DNA of 64,000 nt from Diadophis punctatus similis (taxonomy: Eukaryota > Chordata > Lepidosauria > Squamata > Dipsadidae): NCBI GenBank assembly GCA_023053685.1, contig JALIGW010000313.1:17707-81706 (forward strand), written 5' to 3'. The translations under genes were made by a program, and so were the position numbers. Under the pieces are notes generated by a model. The model was given only the letters and a program-made list of their open reading frames with translations. It did no database searches and was not told the DNA's origin. Positions 44,460 through 54,134 of this stretch are shown in pieces (position 1 is the stretch's first letter; each line of letters opens with the position of its first letter).

Positions 44460-45267
44460 AGGGATTCAAGGTTTCAGCAAATGCCACTTTTTTAAAAGCT
44501 ATCACACTTTATTATTTTACTGGGATTCTTCCTACTGATTGAATTTGATTTAGCACAGCCCATAACTTTTTGCATTACTACATTGGATTTCTACTTAATT
44601 CAAGGGAGCTTAAAAGCATACTTAAAAGTTAGCAGGCACAGCAGTGCAGTTAGTTGCTAATTTCAAGCTCACGCAAGCGTACATATATTTCTGCTATCAA
44701 GATTGTGTTCTTTTATCCTTTAATCTCACCTGGCAAGGAGCATTTAGCTCTTCCAGGCATCTGCAGGCTAAACGATATGCTTCAAATTAAGACAGGCGAA
44801 TAGATTATGATCCGGCTATACAGTTGTGTGTGGGTTAATATAATTCTCTATCCCCATCTCATCACTTTCTAACTTAGTAGGAAGTGTGCATTAAAAACAG
44901 ATGGAGCTTTAATCACGCCATCGTAGTCATCATCTTGACTTTTGGATCGCATCCTGCAGAGGGAGGACAAAGAAAGCTCTGTAATTGATGGTGAAACGAC
45001 ATTTTCCTTTATCCTGAATGGTCACAGGTGACCAGGTGATGATCAGTACCCACCAAAGTGTTCTCTTTTTCCCCCCTTCTAAATGCCCAACCTGAAAAGA
45101 GAAGAGAAAGATGCATGGATTGATAGAATTCGTTTAAAAATGACACATTTTTCTCCTGTAGGAACATGAAGGTAAAACTGACTTCTCAATCTGTATCATT
45201 TTAGGATTGCTATCATAGATTACCCTCTGGGCTTCTGATCCAGTAGAGCACTGTGTTTGTGTATCCC

Positions 45268-45270
<3 letters not shown>
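44460..45270. other. Low-repeat stretch; candidate conserved non-coding island (44490-44830)
   Basis: Complex AT-rich sequence with no recognised repeat ('gttagttgctaatttcaagc', 'aaattaagacaggcgaatag'). No open frame of note. Confidence 0.4.

Positions 45271-45328
<58 letters not shown>
45271..45328. repeat. (GT)n microsatellite
   Basis: About 29 GT units, directly followed by a hAT-like end. Confidence 0.97.
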
Positions 45329-45330
<2 letters not shown>

Positions 45331-45332
45331 TG

Positions 45333-45450
45333 CAGGGGCGGGTTGCTCACTTACTGATACCGGTGCGCTGCGCGCGCATCTCCACGTTTTGTGCGTGCGC
45401 CCCCTCACACGATTTTGCTTCTGCACATGCGCGGAAGCAAAATCTCGCCG
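45333..45450 (+). mobile_element. CpG-rich hAT-like element, left part only
   Basis: CAGGGGCGGGTTGCTCAC, 'gcgctgcgcgcgcatctcca' and 'gattttgcttctgcacatgc' match 32779-33209. It breaks off where LTR sequence starts. Confidence 0.78.
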
Positions 45451-45558
45451 AAATAAATATTTTTTTATTAGACATTTTAATCTCGGTTTTATTTCTAAGT
45501 ATTTAAATTCCAAGCAAAAGATCCAATGTCGCCTCTACGGGGAATTCTCCCCTTAACA
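45451..45558 (+). mobile_element. LTR right-end fragment, same family as 55396
   Basis: 'cgaaataaatattttt', 'tttatttctaagtatttaaa', 'agatccaatgtcgcctctac' and the end CCCCTTAACA match 55619-55725. It carries the AATAAA signal and the U5-like end only. Confidence 0.75.
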
Positions 45559-45571
45559 AAAAACAAACCAA

Positions 45572-45678
45572 AACCTGAACCTGAACCTGAACCTGAACCT
45601 GAACCTGAACCTGAACCTGAACCTGAACCTGAACCTGAACCTGAACCTGAACCTGAACCTGAACCTGAACCTGAACCT
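45572..45678. repeat. (CCTGAA)n hexamer array, about 18 units
   Basis: Perfect AACCTG hexamers over 107 bases between two short A/C-rich flanks. It resembles the telomeric C-strand hexamer in form but differs in sequence (CCTGAA rather than CCCTAA). Confidence 0.97.
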
Positions 45679-46305
45679 AAACAAAAACCTGGGTGAACAC
45701 ATTATAATCCTCAAAAGAGCTGATCAGGATCTTAACCTTGTTGAGAAGCCATTATCTCCCTTGATTTTTAATTGCAACCATCCCCCGGGGCATTTTTATA
45801 CTTCTTAATGCCCCCAAGTGGCCCATCCACAGGCTGCTGGTGGCTGCCTTGAATTGAACCGTCTCCCTCCGTGATGGGCCCTATCAAGCAATTTTTTTTT
45901 AGCATCTTGGCAAGCCCTGTGTGCAGCTCGCTGGCTCCTCTGCCTTTCTCGTTCGCTCCTGCCCCAAATCCAATTATATTTGTTTTGAATCCACAGATCA
46001 GGGAGGAACATTTGCGCGACTTTATGCTTGCCACACAAACAACTGTTTTCTTCCTTCCTTTTTTCTTCCATAATAACATAGCATTTGAGATGTCTAATTG
46101 CTCTGCGTACATCAGCTTGATTCAACAGCTCTTCAACCAGGCTTCGCTTGATGGAGGCTCCTTAAGGTCCAATGTAAGCAGCAGAAGTGTTAGCAACCTT
46201 ATAAGGACTCTTCTGTTAGTGTGCTGAGCGGCTGGTGATTGTCCTAATCCTGTTTTTGCTAAAAAGGTAGCTAAAACAAGGGTAAATAACTCACTTGCTC
46301 TACAG
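45679..46305. other. Low-repeat stretch, no recognised gene
   Basis: Two overlapping frames on opposite strands (45768-46125 and 45871-46227) lack domains. Sequence 45960-46200 is complex and may be conserved non-coding. Confidence 0.35.
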
Positions 46306-46562
46306 AAAAGGTAGCACTTAGCAATAGCACTTTAGACTTATATACCGCTTCACAGTGCTTTGCAGCCCTCTCTAAGCGGTTTATAGAGTCAGCATATTTT
46401 CCCCCAACAATCTGGGTCCTCATTTTACTGACCTCGGAAGAATGGAAGGCTGAGTCAACCTTGAGCCTGGTGAGATTTGAACTGCCAAATTGCAGGCAAC
46501 CGGCAGTCAGCAAAAGTAGCCTGCAGTACTGCACTCTAACCACTGCGGCATCACGGCGCATG
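46306..46562 (-). mobile_element. tRNA-SINE, near full length
   Basis: Tail 'agcaatagcactttagactt', body 'caacaatctgggtcctcatt', B-box complement 'gagatttgaactgcc', head 'gcagtactgcactctaacca'. Relative of 17381. Confidence 0.88.
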
Positions 46563-46866
46563 GACAAATATTCTCAAAAAAGCAACACAGGAACACCTAA
46601 GTGCAGGACCAACCTCATGCAATGAGTGGTACCCCTCCCAGACCCAATGACTAGGGGAAAACAGGTCTTTAATGACTTCTGAAAGGCAAGAAAGTTGGGG
46701 TTAACCAAATCTTAGGAGGGATGTTCTTCCAAAGTCTAGGAGCATCAACTAAGAAGGGAAGCTTCCTGTGTCTTTGCAGATACCATTGTGTAAACAACCG
46801 GGCTGAAGCATTGGCCCTGTTAAATGCTTTTGGACAGGCAGATGTTCTGTTCCCTTCAATCTAGAC

Positions 46867-47113
46867 CAGGAGTCAGCAACCTGCAGCTCTGGAGCCGCAT
46901 GTGTCTCTTTCATCCCTCTGCTGAGGCTCCCAGTCGCTGGTCGGTTCCACAATTGATAGGGCTTTCAGTTAGGACAGGTAGAGGAAAATGGATGCCCCGC
47001 TACAAGGGGACTATGATGGGGGAACCGGACTTCCGGTCGGCTTCAGAATTGAATGGGGGTCTTCCGGTTAGGACCTTTGTGGATCTTTGAGTGTTTAAGG
47101 TTGCCGAACCCTG
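46867..47113 (+). mobile_element. hAT-like element ('gagtcagcaacc' family) with perfect 8-bp TSD
   Basis: CAGGAGTCAGCAACCTGCAG to AAGGTTGCCGAACCCTG, flanked by atctagac on both sides (46859-46866 and 47114-47121). Non-coding. Confidence 0.9.
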
Positions 47114-47390
47114 ATCTAGACAGTAGACCAATGACAAGGATTTACAAAAGTTGTGTTTAAAACATTTGAAAAACACCAGGTGGCTTAACTCTGCCACATA
47201 ATAGTAAAACATATCACAGTCCAGGTAATCCTTGACTTAACAATCGGTGATTGTCTAATGATTGTCTGCAGTTAAGAGAGACCCCAAAAATAGCATTTAC
47301 TTGCAATTTTACTTGCCAGTAAAAAACACCCATTAGCTAAAATGCGCTCACTTAATGACAATGATGTTTGCTGAACAACCACTCTGTTTG

Positions 47391-47540
47391 TCTTTGAAGA
47401 TGTTTCGCTCCTCATCCAAGAAGCTTCATGGATGAGAAGCAAAATGTCTTCAGAGAAAAACCAGAAAGTCCAGTTGCCTCTTGAAAAAGCACCTTTGCTT
47501 TTTGCGTGGACAACTACGACCGGGATGACTGTGAATCTCC
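47391..47540. repeat. Unclassified repeat with 'catccaagaagc' core, copy 2
   Basis: An inverted repeat is visible: 'gaagatgtttcgctcctcat' answered by 'atgagaagcaaaatgtcttc', followed by 'accagaaagtccagttgcct' and 'gtgaatctccatagac'. Confidence 0.6.
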
Positions 47541-47632
47541 ATAGACAACCACTTATGTTTGCTTAACGACGGCTGCAAAAAAGGTCGTAAAATCGGCCGC
47601 AGTCACGAAGTGACCTGTTTAATGATCAGCAT

Positions 47633-48166
47633 TGTTAAGGAGTTATTGTGCTGTTGAGCACATATACAGCAAAATGTGATTGTGGTTGTGGTGTTGCAGT
47701 TTGATATGAATGCTATTCAGTCAATAAACAGATACGTTTAGTATTTATAAATAGTTTACTTAAAGTAGTAGCAAAGTTCAATAGGAAGTCCAAGTCATAC
47801 ACAGTAAGTCAGTCAATGCGAAGAATCTTCTTCTTGCCTATCTTTGTTTTAACTAACAAGCAAAGATTACAGCTAACAATCAAATTCTACACTATCACAA
47901 ATAGTTACTCTTTCACAGCAGCTCTTCACAGTAATTTCACAGAGTCACAAAGTTAATTACTCATCAGTGAAGCAGCAGAGATAATCAGCAGAGAGTCAGC
48001 ACTCCGGAACACATGGTCAAATACACAGAGACACACTGAGATCATGCTCTCTTGCTTCCTTATATAGTAATCAGCCTTCAATGCAGTTAAAGCACTATAC
48101 ACATAACATTGATTTGTGGCTTGTTCATATATTAGCAAACCCAATCGTTTGAACAGGGTTCTAACA
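47633..48166 (-). mobile_element. Solo LTR with 5-bp TSD
   Basis: On the plus strand it starts TGTTAAGGAG and ends GGTTCTAACA, with agcat on both sides (47628-47632 and 48167-48171). Read on the minus strand it begins TGTTAGAACC, has a TATATAAGG box near 48062 and ends CTCCTTAACA, like the 55396 LTR end. Length 534 bp. No internal genes remain. Confidence 0.85.
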
Positions 48167-48226
48167 AGCATGACTCAGGATCGTAATTCCAGGCTCAATT
48201 TCGGTTATAAGTTGAGGACCACTTGA

Positions 48227-48942
48227 ATTGTGATGAACGACACTCATGCGTGTGTGAAGCTAGGAATTACTTCCACTCTTGCAAGGAAGCCATTGATTGT
48301 TCTCAGTGGTTGGAAAGCAGTGACTTATTTTTACGAATGCCCATGTTTTTTTATCCGTGGGAAAGTCCACCAAAGCCTCCCTGAAGCAGCCTGGAAAAGC
48401 TCAGAGCGTACAAAATTGTGCCACCAAAGTTAGACTTTCTCCGTTTTCTTCCTGGTCTGCTGGCATTTGGAAGGCCAGACTGCTCAGGGTGAGAAGCTAG
48501 CGGCCCCAGCAAAATTCAATCTGCTTCTGGCCAGCTGAGGCAGACGTTCTGAAAAATGAACAGCTGTGTCCTAAGGCAGCGAAGCGGGAAAGACAGAGTA
48601 TTATAGTTAGCTTTTGTGTTAACAATAAAAGCTATCCTAATCACTACTGACTGGCGAGTTCTTAAGGAGGGAATATTCCAGAAGCGAGGCTTTTTGGAAA
48701 CTTCTTTAGCGTTGCTTTTGTTTTTTTTTCAGATCTCTTTTTTTTTTCCTTACAGAAATGCATCTTACCCTACCGTTAGCCCCGTAATAAGGATTACCGG
48801 CTCCTCACAATCCGGCGGGCAGTTGCAAACCACCATAGCAGGCTTGCAAAACATCTACACCGGCCATAAAAAAAAATTAGGGATTTTTTCTATGCAATGT
48901 TGCTAGTCCCTAGTGGTCATCTGTATTTCTGCAAAGGGGTGC
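48227..48942. other. Unique stretch, no recognised gene
   Basis: No repeat or exon recognised. T runs at about 48720 and 48739. Confidence 0.4.
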
Positions 48943-49047
48943 ACTTACAACAGTTCATTTAGTGACCGTTTGAAGTTGCAACGGCATTGAAGAAGGTGAC
49001 TCGTGATATTTTTTCCACACTTACAATCATTACAACATCTCCGTGGT
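48943..49047 (-). mobile_element. 'tagtcctcgactta' MITE end fragment
   Basis: 'cagttcatttagtgaccgtt' and 'gcaacggcattgaagaaggt', cut at 49047 by the following element. Confidence 0.7.
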
Positions 49048-49160
49048 CAGAGGTGGGTTCCTCCCGGTTTGGACCGGTTCACCCGAACTGGTAGCAGCCC
49101 GCTGGTGACATCACAATGATGTCACAGAACCGGTTCTGTCGGTGCCAGTCTTCACATCCT
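49048..49160 (+). mobile_element. hAT-like element left end, fragment
   Basis: CAGAGGTGGGTTCCTCCCGG, then 'ggttcacccgaactggtagc' and 'cccgctggtgacatcacaat'. It matches the left end of 6640-7557 without the nested LINE. Confidence 0.7.
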
Positions 49161-49333
49161 GGATCTTTAGCATTGCAAACCAAATGAAGACATAGGCATT
49201 TTCTCATTCTGGCTCCCTTTTCCTCCCCACAGATACCCATGGCAGCTGCTCCAATGTTTTCACCATGACTGTATTATTGCACACGATTGCTTCTTTGCTT
49301 CCTGTCTTTCCTCCAAGGTGACTGTAGAAGTAG

Positions 49334-49668
49334 GAATAGAAGAGTAGAGTAGAGTAGAGTAGAGTAGAGTAGAGTAGAGTAGAGTAGAGTAGAATAGAAG
49401 AGTAGAGTAGAGTAGAGTAGAGTAGAGTAGAGTAGAGTAGAGTAGAGTAGAGTAGAGTAGAGTAGAGTAGAGTAGAGTAGAGTAGAGTAGAGTAGAGTAG
49501 AGTAGAGTAGAAGAGTAGAGTAGAGTAGAGTAGAGTAGAAGAGTAGAGTAGAGTAGAGTAGACTAGACTAGACTAGACTAGACTAGACTAGACTAGACTA
49601 GACTAGAATAGAATAGAATAGAATAGAATAGAATAGAATAGAATAGAATAGAATAGAATAGAATAGAA
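49334..49668. repeat. Pentanucleotide array in variant blocks: (AGAGT)n, (AGACT)n, (AGAAT)n
   Basis: AGAGT units with occasional AGAAT/AGAAG fill 49334-49559, about nine AGACT units 49560-49606, and about 12 AGAAT units 49607-49668. The AGAAT block touches the LINE 3' end. Confidence 0.97.
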
Positions 49669-50330
49669 TTCCTTACTGGCCAAGTGTGATTGGACACACA
49701 AGGAATTTGTCTTAGGTGTATATGCTCTCAGTGTACATAAGGAGAATAAAATACATTCATCAAGAATAAAAAGATACAGCACATAGTGATAGTCAAGGTT
49801 ACTAATAAGCTATTGAATCATACTAGGAAACAAATAAAAACAATATAAATTGAAAGATACAAGCAACATGGTTATAGTAATAAGTGAGAAGAGATAGATA
49901 CCAGTAAGGAAGAGAAGAATAATAGTAATACAGTCTTAGTAAATTATTTGACAGTGTTGTGGGGATTAGTTGTTAAGCATATTAAGTGATAGCATTCCGG
50001 GGGGAAACTGCCCTTGTGTCTTGTTGTTCTGGTGTGCAGAGCCCTATAGCATCTTTTTGAAGGTAGAAGTTGAAACAATTTATGTCCAGGATATGAGAGA
50101 TCTGTAGATATTTTCACAGCCCTCTTTTTGACTCATGCAGTATACAGGTCCTCTATGGAAGGCAAGCTGGTAGCAATTGTTTTTTTCTGCAGTTCTAATT
50201 ATCCATTGAAGTCTGCGTTTGTCAACTTGACAATTCATGTTGACGAGTCTGGAAGAGGAGATATCTAAAAATGTGTGGGCTTCTCTAACGCAACAACCCT
50301 GTTGATGCAACACGTTGAACCCAATCAGTT
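49669..50330 (-). mobile_element. LINE 3' end, diverged sister of 34063
   Basis: 'attccttactggccaagtgt', 'cacacaaggaatttgtctta' and 'gcagtatacaggtcctctat' match 34070-34570 and 37287-37780 with more substitutions. An insertion/deletion near 50225 ends the match. Confidence 0.85.
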
Positions 50331-51149
50331 AACGGTCTGGCAGTTGCATTGACCATTGCCCCCAAAGCTTAGTTAGGGTTAAACTTGTTATGCTTGGATG
50401 ACTTAGCTTGTCAAGCAAGGCCAGTCCATCCAATTAATTCATGTTTTTGTATATTACGCAAAGCCAGAACCTAGGTTCATTTAGCAAGTAGGTTAAGGAT
50501 GCAGTGCAAACACACTCATAGGGTTTTCTGGTTCAGTATCCATTATCACTTGATGAGACCCATTTAAATGTATGAAGTATTCTTTCACTGTGTTTATGCT
50601 CCAGCATCCGGGAATGAGTACCAACATGTGAGATGGGTGCAACTAAAATTGGAACTGTCTCTTGCTGAAAAGGATGTCTAAAGGAGTTACGATAATATAG
50701 GACGCTTCTATGAAATGCATGATCTAATGGGATTCATTCATACATGCAAAGCCTTGCTGACATCTCCATCAATCAAGGGTCCCAAAGGTGCATTTTTCAA
50801 GAGGCAACTGGACTTCCTTGCTTTTTCTTTTGAAGGCGTTTCACTTCTCATCCAAGAAGCTTCTTCAGCTCTGAGAGGATAGTGGGGAATGGAAGGATTT
50901 ATATTCCTTGCAGACAGCTGATAATTTGCATCCTTTTAGAGGGTTGTTAGCTATACAATTTGGGATGAACACCCTTCGAATGGTGTGGGCGTAGGAATGG
51001 ATTTCCAGAGGAAAAAAAGTGCAGACTACAGGAACCAGGAGCACCACTCAGATGACCCTGAGGACACAGATAAACCTACAAGTACTTCAACGACCCTCCA
51101 AAAGGATGCAAATAACCAGCTGTCCTGTCCCGTCCCATCCTCCACTCCC
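50331..51149. other. Mostly unique; contains repeat piece at 50795-50885
   Basis: 50795-50885 ('gaggcaactggacttccttg', 'cttctcatccaagaagcttc') is another copy of the 'catccaagaagc' repeat. The rest is unremarkable. Confidence 0.45.
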
Positions 51150-51448
51150 CATTCCATTCCATTCATTGTTCTATTCTATTCTATTCCATTCCATTCCATT
51201 CCATTCCAGTTGCATTCCATTCCCTTGTTGTATTCTATTCTATTCTATTCTATTCTATTCTATTCTATTCTATTCTATTCTATTCTATTCTATTCTATTC
51301 TATTCCATTCCATTCCATTCCATTCCATTCCATTCCATTCCATTCCATTCCATTCCACTCTCTATTCTATTCTATTCTATTCTATTCTATTCTATTCTAT
51401 TCTATTCTATTCTATTCTATTCTATTCCATTCCATTCCATTCCATTCC
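51150..51448. repeat. Alternating (ATTCT)n and (ATTCC)n blocks
   Basis: Short ATTCC/ATTCT start, then about 14 ATTCT, about 11 ATTCC, about 12 ATTCT and about 5 ATTCC units. It ends at the truncation point of a CR1. Confidence 0.97.
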
Positions 51449-51625
51449 TGACAGTGAGAACAGTTAACCAGTGGAACAGCTTGCCTTTAGAAATTGTGGA
51501 TGCTCCAACACTGGAGGCTTGTAAGAAGAGATTGGACAACCATTTGTCTGAAATGGTATAGGATCTCCTGCTTGAGCAGGGGGTTGGACTAGAAGACCTC
51601 CAAGATCCCTTCCAACTCTGTTATT
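51449..51625 (+). mobile_element. CR1 LINE 3' end
   Basis: Encodes LTVRTVNQWNSLPLEIVDAP and CKKRLDNHLSEMV before TAG, then the complete 3' UTR to 'ttccaactctgttattctg'. Confidence 0.92.
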
Positions 51626-52085
51626 CTGTTTTTCTCTAATCTCCCAGAAACTTTTGCTCCCAAGCCCTACTCAATCTTTTAAATCTTTTATTCTGGATAT
51701 GCAAAGTTTGGGCCAAAAAGATCACGCTTTTTAAAGAAAGAAAGCAAACAGTTTATCTTAATATACAGTAGTTTCCCTAAGTACAAAAGACCGCGGAATC
51801 GAACCCAGTGTTTGCAAAACTGTTTAAAGAATATTTTTTTTTTAAAAAAGCAGACTCACCAGCTACAAAATGCTGAACCTTTTCCCAAACAAACTTAGTT
51901 GATATTTACAAATGTCTAATTTACTCCTTGTGGGATTTTGCATGGTCGCCTTAAATGTATCTTTCCCCTTGCTGAGAAATGTAGCTTTTGAAAGGGGTGC
52001 GTGGCTAACTGCCGAAGAATTCTGTGAGCTTAATGATTTTTTTTAAGTTTATCTCTTGATGTGTGGGTCCTTATGTATAATGTCC
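51626..52085. other. Unique stretch, no recognised gene
   Basis: No repeat or exon recognised. Confidence 0.4.
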
Positions 52086-52093
52086 GTGTATAT

Positions 52094-52835
52094 CAGGGGT
52101 GAAATTCAAAATTTTCCCCTATTGTGGGCGTGGCTTGGTGGGCGTGGCAGGGGAAGGATACTGCAAAATCTCTATTCACTCCCCACTCCAGGGGAAGGAT
52201 ACTGCAAAATCTCCATTTCCTCCCAACTCCAGGGGAAGGATACTGCAAAATCCCCATTCCTTCCCCACTCGAGGGGAAGGATACTGCAAAATCTCCATTT
52301 CCTCCCCACTCCAGGGGAAGGATACTGTAAAATCCCCATTCCCTCCCCACTCCAGGGGAAGGATACTGCAAAATCTCCATTCCTTCCCCACTCCAGGGGA
52401 AGGATACTGTAAAATCCCCATTCCCTCCCCACTCCAGGGGAAGGATACTGTAAAATCCCCATTCCCTCCCCACTCCAGGGGAAGGATACTGCAAAATCCC
52501 CATTCCCTCCCCACTCGAGGGGAAGGATACTGCAAAATCCCCATTCCCGCCCCACTCCAGGGGAAGGATACTGCAAAATCTCCATTCCCTCCCCACTCCA
52601 GGGGAAGGGTACTGCAAAATCCCCATTTCCTCCCCACTCCAGGGGAAGGATACTGCAAAATCTCCATTCCTTCCCCACTCCAGGAAAAGGTTACTGCAAA
52701 ATCCCCATTTCCTCCCGATCAGCTGGGACTCGGGAGGCAGAGAATAGAGGGGGGCGGGGCCAGTCAGAGGTGGTATTTACCGTTTCTCAAAATTTCCGCT
52801 ATCGGTTCTCCAGAACCTGCTGAATTTCACCCCTG
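52094..52835 (+). mobile_element. hAT-like element ('gtgggcgtggctt' family) with perfect 8-bp TSD and internal minisatellite
   Basis: CAGGGGTGAAATTCAAAATT to TGCTGAATTTCACCCCTG, flanked by gtgtatat on both sides (52086-52093 and 52836-52843). Outside the array it matches 28432-28674 ('gatcagctgggactcggg', 'gggcggggccag'). Confidence 0.93.
52150..52723 (+). repeat. 41-bp minisatellite, 14 units, inside a hAT-like element
   Basis: Units begin GGGGAAGGATACTGCAAAAT at 52150 and every 41 bases to 52683. They vary at a few sites (tgcaaaa/tgtaaaa, ctcc/cccc). The 41-base period is not a multiple of three, yet all frames stay open, producing frames up to 263 codons (52099-52890) that are not genes. 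The unit is single-copy in the relatives at 28432 and 35925. Confidence 0.97.
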
Positions 52836-52843
52836 GTGTATAT

Positions 52844-53280
52844 ATGCCTGTGTCACACACTCATTAACATTTCAAGTTGGAACTGAATAGTCTGTAGCTA
52901 AGGATGTTTATTTGCAACGTTTATACCCTTTTCAAAAGGAGGTTTTTAGATTGCTGTAAATCTTTATGGCTTTCAGTCAAAGGGCATTGCAGCTTCCTGA
53001 GAAATAGACAGTCATGTCACTAGCCAGACTTCTTCTTGAGATGTGAATAAAAACTATCTGTGGGGACCAGATAGGTGAACAAATCTATCCAATTAAAACA
53101 TTGTGATGACATTTATTCGCAATTTGTTGTTGTTTTGTCCTGATCAGACAGGAGGTAATTTTAACTCGAACTGAACCAAAATAGTCCTGCAATATTTTTA
53201 ACTATGACAAGTTTAGAAAGGGAGGGGGTTCGCAGAGAAGCCAGGTGGAAATTTAGCTTCATGGTTCAGGTACTCCCAAA
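52844..53280. other. Unique stretch, no recognised gene
   Basis: No repeat or exon recognised. Confidence 0.4.
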
Positions 53281-53389
53281 TGTACGATGATAATGGAGCC
53301 CAAAATTTATGTCGCTAAGCAAGAAACTTTGTTAAGAGAGTCTTGCCCCATTTTATTTTATTTTTATTTATTTATTTGGGATTTTATAT

Positions 53390-53448
<59 letters not shown>

Positions 53449-53457
53449 TTATTATTA

Positions 53458-53511
<54 letters not shown>

Positions 53512-53835
53512 GTGATTATTATTTATGATCTTTCTTGCTGTTGTTAAGTGAATCACTGCAGTTGTTAAATAAGTAGCATGGTCGTTAAGTGAATCTGGCT
53601 TCCCCGTTGACTTGGCTTATCACAAGGTCTCAAAAGGGGATCCCGTAACCTTGGGACGCTGCAGCCGTCATAAATGTGAGTCATTTGTCAAGCATCCAAA
53701 TGTAAATCACATGACCTTGGGGATGCTGCAACGGTCATAAGAGGGAAAAATGGTCATAAGTCACTTTTTTCAGTTACTTTTTGTAACTTTGAATGGTCAC
53801 TAAATGAACTGTAGTTAGTCAAGGACTACCAGTAC
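53281..53835 (+). mobile_element. 'tagtcctcgactta' MITE expanded by a microsatellite
   Basis: 'gagcccaaaatttatgtcgc' at the left, 'ttgttaagtgaatcactgca' and 'tagtcaaggactacc' at the right. The 'ccattttatgacctttcttgc' position (first 20 bases) is where the ATTT/ATT array has grown. Confidence 0.85.
53357..53512. repeat. (ATTT)n then (ATT)n microsatellite inside a MITE
   Basis: About 18 ATTT units (after a degenerate start) and about 18 ATT units. Confidence 0.96.
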
Positions 53836-53854
53836 CTGTCTGGTAGAGCTTTCA

Positions 53855-54134
53855 GATGTTAGAGCAAAATTCGGATGCTAGGCAACTGATTCATATTTAT
53901 GATGTGTCCTGGGGTCACATGATCACATTTTGTGACCGTCTCCCAAGCGAAGTCAATGGGGAAGCCAGATGCCCTGAACAACTGTGTTACTAATTTAACA
54001 AGTGCAGTGGTTAGCTTAACAACGGTGGCAAGAGAGGCCATTCTAATGGGGCAGAATTCACTTTTAACAAATGCTTCACTTAGCAACATATATATTTGGG
54101 CTCAATCATGGTCGTAAGTCGAGGACTCCCTATA
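53855..54134 (-). mobile_element. 'tagtcctcgactta' MITE, reverse, one end lost
   Basis: 'caactgattcatatttatga' to 'gtcgtaagtcgaggactccc'. It faces the copy at 53281-53835, so the two form a large inverted pair. Confidence 0.82.

Larger units (their letters stand above)
47223..48226 (-). mobile_element. Inverted-repeat MITE, broken by another repeat and by a solo LTR
   Basis: Left piece 'ggtaatccttgacttaacaa', middle 'gcttaacgacggctgcaaaa' and 'gccgcagtcacgaagtgacc', right piece 'ccaggctcaatttcggttat' and 'aagttgaggaccacttg'. The middle resembles a distinct subfamily of the 8167 family. Confidence 0.65.

Noticed and set aside
45572..45678. Interstitial telomere repeat
   Set aside because: The unit is CCTGAA, not CCCTAA, and no canonical unit is present.
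45768..46227. Overlapping 106-118 codon frames on both strands
   Set aside because: No domain, overlapping antisense frames of similar length, and no start or splice context favouring one.
52150..52723. Regular 41-bp spacing that might suggest a CRISPR array
   Set aside because: Units are directly adjacent without unique spacers, and the setting is a vertebrate hAT-like element.
52093..52890. Frames of 163-263 codons with a repeated GKDTAKSPFPPHSRGRILQ-like motif on both strands
   Set aside because: They are produced by the 41-bp minisatellite, which has no stop codons in several frames.
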